Below are positions 24,501 to 33,215 of a stretch of 64,000 nucleotides of DNA, one piece after another. The DNA comes from Nymphaea colorata (lineage: Eukaryota > Streptophyta > Magnoliopsida > Nymphaeales > Nymphaeaceae). The position numbers and the translations under genes were made by a program. How positions within the stretch are numbered: position 1 is the first letter of the stretch; every line of letters begins with the position of its first letter. The notes beneath the pieces were generated by a model, which had not been told where the DNA came from, searched no databases, and was given only the letters and a program-made list of their open reading frames with translations. The stretch is taken from positions 6,880,802 through 6,944,801 of the forward strand of contig NC_045145.1 of NCBI RefSeq assembly GCF_008831285.2. The letters are read 5' to 3'.

Positions 24501-27500
24501 AATCGCATCTGCTATAGCCTGAAAATGAAAAGAGTTTGCTGCATTGAAGGGAATGGATACGTCATAGAACCACCTTCCTATGGTTTCATCTACTGCTTCA
24601 ACAATATCCTTTGAACACATGGTTATAGAAATCTCATGCTGAGCACCAGCAGTAGTATAATTGGGGGAAAAATTTTTGATCAAACCAGACATATTACTCG
24701 ACTTCATAGTAGGTACTCTACCACCACCAGTACGACCCCCACTCTTGCCACGTCCTCGTAAAACTGTATTTGCACCTCTTCTTTTTTTTGTTGCAGTTGA
24801 AGAAGAACCACCTGTATGCATGATGTCTTTCCCTTTAGTTGTTCCCAAACTGACACCAACATCTTCTTCTTCGAGTTCAACATCATCACCTTCGCTTCCT
24901 TCCTCTTCATATGGGTCCCCATATCCTACATCTGCATCTTGCATTTCCTTTTCAATTCTGCTTGCTTTCACGACATTAATAAGCTCCAAACATTGGTGTC
25001 TTACATAGGCTGGCAATGGGTTCTCTAGGGGGGCGCCGTTGCATTGAGCCACATCGTTGTGTGTACCAGCTATATGGTGTTTAAAGCGAGAGATCCCTCC
25101 TGATATGATTTGCTTACAATAATTGCACTTAACTTTTAACCTATCTTTGGGATTCACCCTTTCACACCACTTTCATGCAAGATCCGACATTATATCTTCA
25201 CAAAACAAGTAAAAACATACAAATAAATGTAGGAAATAAGAGAAATGAATGATTCAATGGTGAAAATGAGTTATTTCTTACCTTCTTTCTGTTGAAAAAA
25301 TAAAAAACCCTCTTTCTCCAAGCTTCCCACTGTCCCTGGACTCCCCACAATGAGAAAGAAAGCTTCTTCACTGGCAAAACATGATGCAAATAGAGAAAAT
25401 TTCTCCCTCCCACGTCTCTTGCAGTGTTTACAAACAATAAAAGAGGGAGAGAGGAGCGTCGGTTTTAAAACAACACGCGAAAAAGGGACCCGACAGCCCC
25501 TTTTTTATTTTTCTCTCGTATCGTGTGATACGGGGGTGTATCGTACGATACGTGCGATACGCATACGATACGCACGCGTATTGCGTATCGAGTGCGTAGC
25601 GTATAGGTTTCTTCGACCTATACGATACGTATCGTACGATATGCGTCCGTATCGTACGATACAGATAACATTGCCTATGACTTTGATAAATTACAAGAAA
25701 CACCTCTATGTTATAACAATGACTCTCAACACTTCCCCTCAAGCTGGAGCATATGTATCAATCATGCTTAGCTCAGCAAACTCAGTTATGGGCAGTGGCT
25801 TTGTAAATACATCAGTCACTTGATCTTCAAAATAGACATGAACCATTGCTATTGCTCATGCTTATGCTATGTCTTGAATATAATCATAACCCACTTCTAT
25901 GTGCTTGGTTCTCTTATAGAATAATGGTTTGTTGGCAATGTAGGTGGCAACCTTATTATCAATTAATGGGAACACCCAAACCTGTGAGTATGGACTTTAT
26001 CCATGTCATCTCAGCAGTAGTCTGAGCCATGGCCCTATAGTTTCTTTTAGCAGTGGATCTAGCCATCACAACTTGTTTTTTTGCTCCTCCAAGGTACCAA
26101 GTTCCCACCAACAAAAAGACAGAAGCCCATTGTAGAGTTCCTATCATCAATGGAACCCACATAATTTGCATTTGGATAAGCCTCTACATCCAAGGATGTT
26201 CCTAGTTTAAATAATAGTCCTTTACTTTGGGGGTGGGGACTTAGATATTTGAGAACCATCATCGTTACATCCCAGTGTAGCTTCTTAGGCTTGGCCATGG
26301 ACTGACTTAATTTGCCAACAGCAAGGGATATGTCCTGCCTGGTTACTGTTACATCAAGATGTTTCCCCATCAACAACCCATAAGATTTGTTGTCTATAGA
26401 TTCAGACTAGTCATCATTAAGATGTAGTATAAAATTCATAGCAATATTAACTAGGTTAGCAGCCAATGTTCTTTTTTCCTGAAATAGGTCAAGTATATAT
26501 TTTCTCTACGAGAGAACTACACCTTTCTTACTCCTCGCAACTTCTATCCCTAGAAAGTACCTCAAACAATTTGTGGAGCCAAGCATGTGACCTCTGCTTC
26601 AAACCATATACACAGCTCGCTTGAGTTTACACACCTTTCCATACCCCTCCTATTGCTCGAACCCAAGTGGCTGCTGCATATAGATTGTATCAAACAGATC
26701 ACCATACAAGAATGCATTTTTAACATCACGTTGGGACATGCTTCAACCATAATAAACCACTATGGAAATGCCCATTTTCATGGTATCCAACCTGGCTACA
26801 GGAGGAAATGTCTCAAAGAAAACTATTGGAGTGACATTTGTATGTATCCCTTATCCACCAATTGAACCTTGTATTGTTCCACTAAGCCATCAACATGATA
26901 TTTGATTGTGAACACCCACTTGGAACTGACAATGTAACTCTTAGATGGTGAATCAACAAGTTTTTAGGTTCTTCATGACATCAAAGCATTTGTTTCATCC
27001 TGCATAGCATCTTTCCACTTGGGATCCAAAAGAGTCTATTGAGTGTTGAGGATTAACGAGAATGAAGGCAAATATAAAACTTTGTATATGTTTGCCAAGC
27101 CTATTGGTAGACATGAACTAAGAAATAGGATGAAAAGTATATTATTTCTTTCCTTGCCACAAAGCAATTGAGAGACTGTCTTCCATTGTTGGGGAATCTA
27201 TAGAGCTTCCAAGATCAACATGAGACTCATCAGGGGATATCAGGGATACTTACCTCTTGAGAAGGCAACAATGAGGAGTCATGAGGGGAAGTTTATTGCT
27301 AAATGTATAACAATGGAGGATCATGAAATTGAGTAATGACTGCATAGAATTTGAAGGAGGGCCACATGGAACAGACTCTAATGTAAATAGAAGAACAGGA
27401 AGGGAAAAGGATTGGGACATCTTGGTATTCACAATACGCATGGATCAGAAAAGAAAGGCTGTGACTCAAAGAAGGTGTTGTTTGCACTAACATACTCTTT

Positions 27501-30500
27501 TTGGGAGACAGGATCAAAGCATTTATATCCCTTTTGAATTTTAGGCAACCACAACTTATTGGCTTAAGCTAAGAATTTCTCTTTATTGGGTTCCAATATG
27601 TGCACAAAACACACACACACACCCGAAAACTTTGGAAGCAAGGTAAAATAAGGTGCAACCAAGATAAAACATCTAGATAGGTATTTGGTCATCAATGGAT
27701 GAGGATGACATTCGATTTATAAGATAATAGGCGGACAACTGCAGCCCCCATAAAGTATGATGAGACATGATTTTGAATCATAAAAGTCCGAACTACATTT
27801 AGGAGATGTCGTGTTTTCTTTCTGCAACCTTATTCTGTTGAGATGAGCACATATAAATTGAGAACATGCTCTTTGTAGAAGTATAATGATTGGAGAGATT
27901 TAAACTCCAAAGCATTGTCAATGCAAACACATTTAATTATAAAACAAAGTTGAGTTTTTATTTCAAGAATAAATGTTTTGAGAATGCAAATGACTTCTTA
28001 CTTTTCTTTTAACAAGAAAACCAAAGGCACTCTGAAATAATTATGAGCAAGAACAAGGTAATATCTAAATTCTAAAGTGAGACCATTGTCACAGAAAAAC
28101 ACATTTTATTTGGAAAAAACGCAAAAAGAAAACATTAAAAACAAGTCAATCAAAAGAAGGGGAAAATATGTTTTTTTTAAAAAAAAAAAACACACCAAAA
28201 TGAAAAGAAAAACCGTAAAAACATTTATTATTCATTTTTTCGTTTTATTCGCCTTTTTTCTTTTTTTTTCCTTTTAGCTTTTTTTTCCCTTTTTACATTT
28301 TTAAATTTCCAAATTTTTATTTTCACATTTTATTTTTAGTTGTTTAACTTTTTCAAAGCTTGCTGAGATTTTACCAAGGTTTTCAATTTTGTCATATTAG
28401 ACTTGATAAAACTTTGCCATTTTAAACCCAAAAACGAAAGTTGTGGCATTGACTAAGACTTACTAGGTCCCTACACATCGACATGAATGAGATCAAATGG
28501 ATTTTGACTAGATGGACTTTGACTAGAAGGAAACAAACTAGGGGAATGCTTCCCAAGCTAACAAGCTTCACGTTGAAAGTATGTTATAGAATGAATTTGA
28601 TCACATGAAGAAACTTAGAAAGAGAGGGATGACCTAGCCAGAGGTTTCACCATAAAGGACTGGTACTCAATTCTACTGATGATGCAACAACTTCATTTGG
28701 TCGTGATAGGTAGTAGACCCCTCCTTCCTCATAGCCTCTACCAATCCTCTTCCCTGTTGATAACTCTTGAAACAGCAAGAACTAGGTCAAATGTACCTTG
28801 GCAATAATCCTTAGTAAGCTGGCTCACGGATGAGAGATTGTTAGGAAACTTCGGGGTATGAAAAACCTGTTGACTATCCATTGAAGGGGACAACTGAACG
28901 TCCCCTTGCCCCTAGATAGGAAAAAATCTATCATCTTCCAGCTTGACATGACATGACATGACATGACATGACATGGAGGTAAGTGTAAAGTCGAAAAACT
29001 ATGAGGCTATTATCTATAAAAATGTTGAGAGGCTCTAGAGTCAATAATCCATGCATCACCTTTCTCATTCATTGTACTACTTACAAAGAAAGTTGTATCC
29101 TATGTCACACAGACTCTTCAAAAAGGGCGTGGCAACCGTGTTGCACCTACACTGGTGTGACAATCGCGTCATGCCGACGTGAGTGCGGGTGCAGCTTTGA
29201 CTTGCACCCCAACTGCACCCTATGTTTTTCCCTTTAATTTTTTTTTCTTCTTTTTCCTCTCTCTCTCCCTCTCTTTCTTTAGTTACAATGATAAAAGTAA
29301 TATATATATATATATATATATTGATAATAATAATAAAATTTTTATATGTATATACCCTTGCTACTTGTACTCGGTACAATTGACACTAAAAGTGGAAGTG
29401 TCTACAGTAGCAAGAGTAATGTGCTCTACAGCAGGAGAAGCAATCTGAGCCATCACCTTGGTAGGAGGAGTAGAGGAAGGGGCATGACCATGCTTATCCC
29501 AATACATGTCCTCAAGCTGGCCTTGCCTGCCATATTATGTGCACTGAAGTTTGCCATGACCGCCACCACCGCTACCGCTACCCCTGCCACGAGTAAACAT
29601 GGGTGAGCCACGTCCCGGTTCACCTGTGTCCACCAATGCTGAGACAGGAGAATCACTAGATGCTTGGGGGTTGACGAAAAGTGTCAGTCAGACGACTCAA
29701 CTGATTATATACATCGACAACAATAAGAATTTCTGTGCTTGTGAACTCTGAACCTTGGCAGCTGCATACGCATAGGATAATCCAGGTAGGAATCTAGGCA
29801 CCATAGTCTGCTTCTGGTGAGTTTTGATGCAAGCCTTGCACGGGGGATGGACTGAAGTCAGTCTTTCCTAGGCAAACTTAATAGAAGCAAATACAGAGCT
29901 AGACTCTGTTCTCCATGCTGAAGCTGAAAGATCTCTTGTTCAACCTGCAAAATCCAGATCACATTTTTATCATGTGAACATGTTTCCCTCAAAAACTCCC
30001 ACATTTGCTTAGCAGTAGTATAGTAGATAGGACCATGAACCATATGCGTCTCAATACTATTCATAATCCAAGTCATAACTATACAATTCCTCTTTCTTTG
30101 TAGCATATTTTCTCACCTTCTCCTTAGGCTCCTCTTCAAAAATAATGTGATCTTTCTTATGTCCAACAACTGACATCATAAGCATGCACTACCATCTTTC
30201 AGAGTTGGTGTCATCTAATTTAACAACCGACCCATGAGAAAAAGGATTTGCAAATGCTTTACATTCTGCCGCAAGATCAGATTTGGAGTTGCTTTCATGA
30301 TTCTTATCTTCAAGCATACACTTAGAACACATAGTGATTGCAGGTCAGTGAGAAAGATCAAATACCAAACAGTATATTGATATATATAACACCAGCTGAA
30401 ATCACCCACAATAGCCATGAAAAAAAAAAGGGCTGATCAATCAAGAGACAGTGTGTGTGTAGATATATAACAACTACAACCAGAGAAATCTATATTCAGG

Positions 30501-33215
30501 ACCTGATCTGAACAAGAACCCAACCACATTCTGGTCTAAACTTTCAATGCCAACTCACAAATTTATGCAACTTCATGTAAATCCAGATTCTGGTGTAGTT
30601 TTTAATGTCGAACTCTTCTAGGGTTAGAGGGCTTTGACACCATGTTACAAGAGTTTTGGAGGAGAAAACAGAAACGTAATTTTTATTAGCCCTAATCCAC
30701 GTTAATATGGACTGAAGGCGACTAGAACAATTACAAAAGAGGTCCTGAACAAAACAAGAAAATAAGAAAGTCTCGTACGACTTTGATAAATTACAAAAGG
30801 CCCCTCCATGTTATAATAATGACTCTCAATACTCAATTAGCAACAAAAACTTGCTAACTATTGTTTTAGAACTTATTGGTTGCTAGAGATAAAGAAGGCT
30901 GGCTCTCAACAATAGTAATGAATATCTCATTATAAACAAAAAAAAAGGATCAACCTTAATTAATAGAAGATAATTAAGATTTTTTAGGTAAGTATGCAAG
31001 TGATAAATACTTATTACGTAATGGACATTAGATTAATCTTTCACTATATCTCATTAAGGTGGAGAGAGAAAGAGATACTTATTTTTTAACATTATCTTTA
31101 TATAAATATGTAGATAAATATAATTAATCGTAGAAAGGAAAAAAAAAACTATTTACATGTCTGCCATGTAATGAAACATAAGGGCGATTTTGAATTTGTA
31201 TGAAAAAATAGCAAAATGATCTTGCAGATTTGTGGCGTGAACATGTCATTTACTAATTTGTTATAGAAGACAAAAGATTTGGCCTTTGCTGCCCTTATTA
31301 CTGCCTTTATAATATTTGGAACATATATACTGTTACTTTGCAGTTTGCATATATTCTGTTACTGTCGTTGTCATATATTTTTTTGTTATGTTATTATTAT
31401 ATATTTGTTTGCTGTTATATTTACTGTTGGAATATGTTGTATACATATATTCTGTTTTTATTGTATAGGTACCAGTGTACGTATTATCTATATGCATTTG
31501 ATGCTTGAATATTTGAATATAGTTATTGTGCATTGGTACAACTCTTGTTTTTTTCATGCTACTTGTTCTTACTTGTTTTTCTTGTCTAGTTCTTTTTGAT
31601 GGCCCATTGCTTGCACTTTTGGCTGCATAAACACACAAACGCATTTTCACCTGGATATGTAGCAGTTGTGTATATTGCTTTGGTGTAACTTCAAGCATCT
31701 AGATTCATATAGTATAATGACCAGTATGCTCACTTGATATCTTACTCTATTTGCAGATCAAAATTCTCATATGCAGAAGAGCCTATATGTGCCACGTGTG
31801 GAGAACAAAAAAAGCTTTATGCGGATGCTGAAAATTACAAATAGAGAAGATCTAATTGCGAATTCCATGAATATTTTGGAACCGTCAGCAATTGATAGTT
31901 CTGGCATTGAGCGACAGGATGGTAATTATGCCATTGTGTTAAAAAGTTCCAGAGACGAACATATATACATATTTATGAAATTTTGTTCAAACAAAATGAT
32001 TTGATTACTGCCCGTAACTGTTTGGAGCATTGCTCAATTTTTATCATATTTTAGATAACAGAAATGCTTTATTAGCTCATTTAAGGCTGAGTTATTCTTG
32101 CTTCAATTCTTTCCATATAGTTGTGGATCCTTCTTCAGGAACTTCTTTCACAAGTGATAAAATGTGCAGGACTTAGTGTTGATAAACCCTTTTCAAGGTC
32201 TATATGCACATCAGAAAAATTAACAAATGTGTCTGCAATGTGTCAAACCATAAAATAACGTTGGAGAAAAATGAGGAATTAAAGACCTAAATCCACATTG
32301 GTCTGTCTTTCTGAGAGAGAGAGAGAGAAAGAGTCGGGGAGAGAGAAGGGTGCCATGTTTTTTTGGTGATTTTCCACCTTGTTGACTGAACAGCTATTTT
32401 TTGTGGAACTCTGTGACTTGATTATGGATGAATTGCTTGTGATGTACTTTTGGTTGTTGGAACAAGCTTGAGAAATTTTAGTCTTGGCTCTCATTTAAGC
32501 AGCATATTTCTGGGTTGGCTTGATGTTTCTCTTTTTCTGAAAATCGTTGACATATAATGAGGATGTTTAAGCCTTTGCTGTTTGCTATTTTACAGTTATG
32601 CAGGCCAAACACCCAGTTGACCTTTTCATATTACCTGGTGAGCGGTTCTTGTGAATCTACATGGAGCAGAATCTCTAACTCGGATTCAAGATTCTGATAT
32701 TATATGCTAAATGTTGTTTGCAGGATATGCTTTTGATAGATCTGGAAGACGGCTGGGACGTGGAGGAGGGTAATGCTCATATGAAGACTTTAACGACTAA
32801 AACTTCTGCTTGAACTGTTTATTTCAATCAAGAGCTGATGAATCTTACCTTTGCCTTGTGGTCTTTCCAGAGGATTTTGCATGATATTTGTGATGTTATA
32901 CTACATCAAGTAATGTTCGTAATCTTTCACTGCAGCTACTATGATTGTTTTCTTGCAAATTACATGGAGCTTGCTTCAAGGAAAGGCTGGCGGCAGCCTC
33001 TTCTTGGTACTTGACTACTCTAATGTATGCTGTAATAAGTTTTTCTAGCATTATTGCACAATTAACATTTTCTTTTTTTTGCAGTTGCACTTGCATACTC
33101 CATCCAGATAGTTGATGATCCTATTCCTGTAACTCCAACTGATATTCATGTGGATGCAATTGCATCTCCAGCCGGTGTCCTGCAGATCAGCTCTGCTGCT
33201 ATGGAGAGAATGTGA
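12532..33215 (+). CDS. 5-FCL: 5-formyltetrahydrofolate cyclo-ligase (7 coding exons)
   Basis: The enzyme (EC 6.3.3.2) uses ATP to convert 5-formyl-THF to 5,10-methenyl-THF, a folate salvage step that is mitochondrial in plants. Exons: 12532-12781, 16375-16512, 31757-31921, 32596-32637, 32724-32769, 32936-33006 and 33085-33215. All have GT-AG borders and join in phase to 843 bp, giving 280 aa plus stop; plant homologues are of similar length. Landmarks are the N-terminal KSAIRSKLRRQLRAMNPSL, WFKSS...LCAYISCASLFEVDT, KSLYVPRVENK, IANSMNILEP, DLFILPGYAFDRSGRRLG and GRGGGYYD (the conserved nucleotide-binding signature), and HVDAIASPAG near the end. Residues 1-40 are Ser/Arg/Lys-rich with few acids, consistent with a targeting presequence. 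AATAAA at 33331-33336 is a likely poly(A) signal. Intron 2 (16513-31756, 15.2 kb) carries two nested transposon groups. All exons appear intact. Confidence 0.92.
13261..13390 (+). repeat. direct duplication, 72-bp period, in intron 1
   Basis: TCTGATAATTTTTTGTTAGC...AGTACTTTTGCAAGGTT recurs 72 bp later with a few substitutions. Confidence 0.8.
14215..14440 (-). other. unidentified coding-like fragment in intron 1
   Basis: A minus-strand frame reads LHAFSSFGHEAYAAMLQRLE followed by ADLLLHKHPNASPC. Its composition looks like real protein, unlike most frames nearby. It is short, has no splice context and I do not recognise the family. It may be debris of an inserted gene or transposon. Confidence 0.25.
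16982..17202 (+). repeat. 5' LTR, truncated at its 3' end
   Basis: Starts TGTTAGAATATG after the target duplication. It contains two perfect hairpins: AACCGGGTCCA with its complement at 17004-17029, and GGGTACCGAG with its complement at 17041-17065. A TATA-like TATATAT lies at 17090. Identity with the 3' LTR ends at CACCTCTCTT; the last 64 bp, including the terminal CA, are gone. Confidence 0.92.
17184..21449 (+). CDS. copia Gag-Pol polyprotein, N-terminus and start codon lost
   Basis: An uninterrupted 1421-codon frame. It starts at GTG, not ATG; the first Met is residue 92, so no normal initiation codon remains. Domains: Gag (about 10-215); zinc knuckle CTHCNKLGHSVDFC (236-249); aspartic protease DSGATHHM (339-346); GAG-pre-integrase HERLGH with CEVC (475-507); integrase DDE at D534, D597 and E633 (DD35E spacing); reverse transcriptase with LDVKNAFLNG and YVDDM (D1100, D1101); RNase H with D1264, the SSAEAEYRA block and D1341; terminal ADVLTKGL. 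This order (integrase before RT) defines Ty1/copia. Residues 5-12 (LSWSAALE) are repeated at 24-31 because the deletion was sealed with 21 bp copied from 57 bp downstream. The stop TAG lies inside the first bases of the 3' LTR. Confidence 0.93.
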   Translation: MVFHLSWSAALEVTSIRLTKDNYLSWSAALEIGITSRGRLSYITGDKPAPIKSDHHWATWALEDSQVKVWIISSVSSDIQPLILRKPTSFDMWTVLAKMYGRKKRHLRTYQIKRSIYSLTQGDLSVAAFYAALKTKWEELDYHVTDEWKCGSDHSLYWEKEWKDRTFLFLGGLRDEFESIRSQILNGDEIPGIEEVYARVESEEQRRQVMHLDTGHGPSAFVSRASGTGQRPARHCTHCNKLGHSVDFCWDLHPEKRLVRGRPPSGKRSPSVSDSSQSNSSSGAKSKLSPAQLKELQAYISRLSTTPEESSTSEGAQLAQALVASTDQGNPSLGDWIVDSGATHHMTGDSKLFQEYQLSSGKQRVSMADGSSISVAGKGSLSLLNKYRLHNALHVPNIPVNLLSVSSITKELNCNLIFSADHCSLQDLVTGKKIGIGSVTDGLYRLPVQVASALISATSGHLSGVNDRSTVLRWHERLGHLPFQLIKKLFPHLFASVSIDSFACEVCQLAKHVRASYPISLNKTTHPFALVHSDVWGPSGIPTCGGCHYFLTLIDDYSRCTFVYLLRDRSQVPAVVKSFVAFVETQFHTTVQAFRTDNAREYVSQSLDDFLKGKGIVHETSCSYTPPQNGIAERKNRHLLNVTRAIMFQRHVPKRYWGDALLTSAHLINRMPTRVLDGQSPYSTLWPTQNPWPLTPRVFGCSCFVHNHSPTLKKLDPRSIKGVFLGYSSTQKGYKCVDPTTSKVYVSRDVTFHEHESYFPVNPLQGECLGHKGEEYSSNQLIQFMEFLDYKVSPSVIDTVTVSNEKGSYMEGVTVDAQPTVARDHLFGQVYVRKEKATVEDVGDEDRTNPNPVISLDDPSPSNGELPIALRKGTRSCTSHPIQRFVSYAKLSTNYKCFITTLSKVVIPRSVDDAKDDPKWLHAMTEEMGALAKNKTWEVVDIPKGTHLVGSKWVYNVKYKPDGTVDRYKARLVAKGFSQKYGIDYLETFAPVAKLKTVRVILALAVHRKWRMDQLDVKNAFLNGHLEEEVYMSMPPGYVQEGKCCHLKKALYGLKQSPRAWFERLRIVMKSTGYKQGNGDHTLFIKQRDGLVSLLLVYVDDMIVTGSDEEENRKMKERLAKEFDLKDLGKLRYFLGIEIARSETGLVMNQRKYTLDLLKETGKLGCRPYLTPMESGTKISIKTGTILDEEGKGRYQRLVGKLIYLTLTRPDITYAVNVLSQFMHAPTDCHWKSAERVLGYLKNDPGKGLLYTRQDKLTIEGYSDADWAGCTDTRRSTTGYCIFLGGNLVVWRSKRQEVCSRSSAEAEYRAVAMGVTEMLWLKILLTDIGVELEDKMKMYCDNKSAINLVNNPVLHDRTKHVEIDRHFIRERIDSKELILPYMKSEDQVADVLTKGLCTSSFGKNVSKLGMFDMYAKLEGEC
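21431..21443 (+). other. polypurine tract
   Basis: GCTTGAGGGGGAG directly precedes the 3' LTR and is the expected plus-strand primer site. The same tract precedes the relic LTR at 1464. Confidence 0.8.
21444..21728 (+). repeat. 3' LTR, complete (285 bp)
   Basis: TGTTAGAATATG...TGTTTCTACA, with TG...CA ends and the target duplication CTAAT immediately after. The first hairpin is intact. The second has one mismatch (A at 21510). This LTR shows what the 5' LTR has lost. Confidence 0.95.
22774..25190 (-). pseudogene. hAT transposase (BED, DUF659, dimerisation), disabled
   Basis: It begins at ATG 25190-25188 (MSDLA, then a stop). A BED zinc finger follows (CNYCKQIISGGISRFKHHIAG), a low-complexity acidic and Gly/Arg linker, then DUF659 with VMADGWTNIKNRTLVNFLVY and FITDNATNYKAADEML, then SPCAAHCVNLMLQDLGK and NLMRKFTNGAELIRPTQTRF. 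The C-terminal dimerisation block is at about 23030-23200 (CPELKKLAIRI, CSATGCERN, NRLEHKRLNDLVYVRYN). A final exon near 22774-22960 gives an acidic tail. Stops lie at 25175-25173, 24113-24111, 23849-23847 and 23129-23127; each sits where relatives have Trp. A further TAG lies near 23659. It cannot make a full transposase now. Confidence 0.85.
25514..25663. repeat. CGATACG-rich subterminal array of the hAT element
   Basis: About 150 bp built from overlapping CGTATCG, CGATACG and self-complementary GTATCGTACGATAC words. Such subterminal motif clusters are transposase-binding sites in hAT elements generally. The left end (22291-22370) carries a looser array of the same words. Confidence 0.85.
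25746..28500 (-). pseudogene. copia pol remnant (integrase, RT, RNase H)
   Basis: Read on the minus strand from high to low coordinates: integrase start PFDLIHVDVWGPSKS (about 28500), integrase QNKVAERKH and YYLINRMSS (about 27820-27720), linker/RT start DPKWKDAMQDETNAL (about 27030), SSKWVFTIKYHVDG, RT VMLKMHSCMVI (frameshifted counterpart of DVKNAFLHG, about 26720), then RNase H QDISLAVGKLSQSM, VEAYPNANYVGS and MARSTAKRNYRAMAQTTAEM. Many stops and frameshifts. Between the integrase blocks, 28080-28440 is an A/T-homopolymer-rich stretch that fits no copia domain and is probably inserted or expanded DNA. Confidence 0.8.
28943..28976. repeat. microsatellite (ACATG)n
   Basis: About six perfect units of the pentamer ACATG within the old copia element. 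Confidence 0.9.
29100..29345. other. foreign-looking block inside the old copia element
   Basis: A GC-rich, GTGCGGGTGCA-type stretch (29124-29222) is followed by a pyrimidine run (29240-29280) and (TA)n (29300-29322). None fits copia coding sequence. The GTGCGGG/GCACCC words resemble the GC-rich hAT subterminal sequence at 1128-1187, so it may be a fragment of such an end. No borders were found. Confidence 0.35.
29858..30110 (-). pseudogene. copia gag remnant
   Basis: The minus-strand frame contains TWIMNSIETHMVHGPIYYTT, AKQMWEFLRETCSHDK and ILQVEQEIFQLQHGEQSLAL. This is the Trp/Leu pattern of the copia Gag (UBN2-type) domain, in which residual Trp and WIMNS/ETA motifs are typical. The frame is closed on both sides by stops. 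Confidence 0.7.
30630..30642 (-). other. tRNA primer-binding site of the old copia
   Basis: TGGTGTCAAAGCC on the minus strand starts directly after the LTR end (...CTTGTAACA). It is close to TGGTATCAGAGC, the initiator-methionine tRNA complement used by most plant LTR elements. Confidence 0.75.
30643..30831 (-). repeat. 5' LTR of the old copia
   Basis: A 189-bp LTR bounded by the primer site on one side. On the minus strand it starts TATTGAGAGTC, where the sister LTR has TGTTGAGAGTC, so one terminal base has mutated. It ends TTGTAACA. Confidence 0.75.
30832..31756 (+). other. remainder of 5-FCL intron 2
   Basis: AT-rich intron sequence after the transposons up to the acceptor ATTTGCAG at 31756. 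No element recognised. The hydrophobic frames at 31279-31698 follow from TTGTTATTTT-type composition on both strands and are not genes. Confidence 0.6.

Larger units (their letters stand above)
22276..25673 (-). mobile_element. hAT transposon with 8-bp target duplication
   Basis: The ends are inverted repeats CAATGTTATC (22276-22285) and GATAACATTG (25664-25673). They are flanked by the exact 8-bp duplication CCTATGAC (22268-22275 and 25674-25681), the hallmark of the hAT superfamily. Both subterminal regions are rich in CGTATCG/CGATACG words. The inside codes, on the minus strand, for a BED-finger/DUF659 transposase with several stops. It inserted into the LTR of the old copia element, so it is the younger of the two. 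Confidence 0.93.
22145..25731 (-). repeat. 3' LTR of the old copia, in two pieces
   Basis: Pieces 22145-22275 and 25682-25731 join into one LTR if the hAT element and one copy of its 8-bp duplication are removed. The joined piece matches 30643-30831: shared blocks include TAATCCA/CGGTTAATATGGA, GACTAGAA and GACTTTGATAAATTACAA. The outer end (first ~9 bases) has been replaced by (AT)n at 22122-22144. Confidence 0.8.
22145..30831 (-). mobile_element. old copia element, minus strand, split by an hAT element
   Basis: On the minus strand the order is 5' LTR (30831-30643), primer site TGGTGTCAAAGCC (30642-30630, close to the initiator-Met tRNA type), gag remnant, integrase, RT and RNase H remnants, polypurine tract CTTGAGGGGAAG (at 25743-25732) and 3' LTR. 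The two LTRs (about 181 and 189 bp) are recognisably the same but clearly diverged, and every coding frame is broken, so this is far older than the neighbour at 16982. An hAT element of 3398 bp lies inside the 3' LTR. It is antisense to the host gene, in the same intron. A host target duplication could not be confirmed because the left end has been eroded into an AT repeat. Confidence 0.85.

Noticed and set aside
28080-28440. A-rich half followed by T-rich half as a foldback element
   Set aside because: Arms pair only through homopolymer composition; no terminal repeats or duplication could be defined.
28943-28976. Short regular repeats that could be taken for a CRISPR array
   Set aside because: A simple pentamer microsatellite without spacers, in a plant genome.
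31279-31698. Hydrophobic 106- and 121-codon frames on both strands
   Set aside because: T-rich intron composition creates mock membrane segments; flanked by the real exon 3 acceptor.
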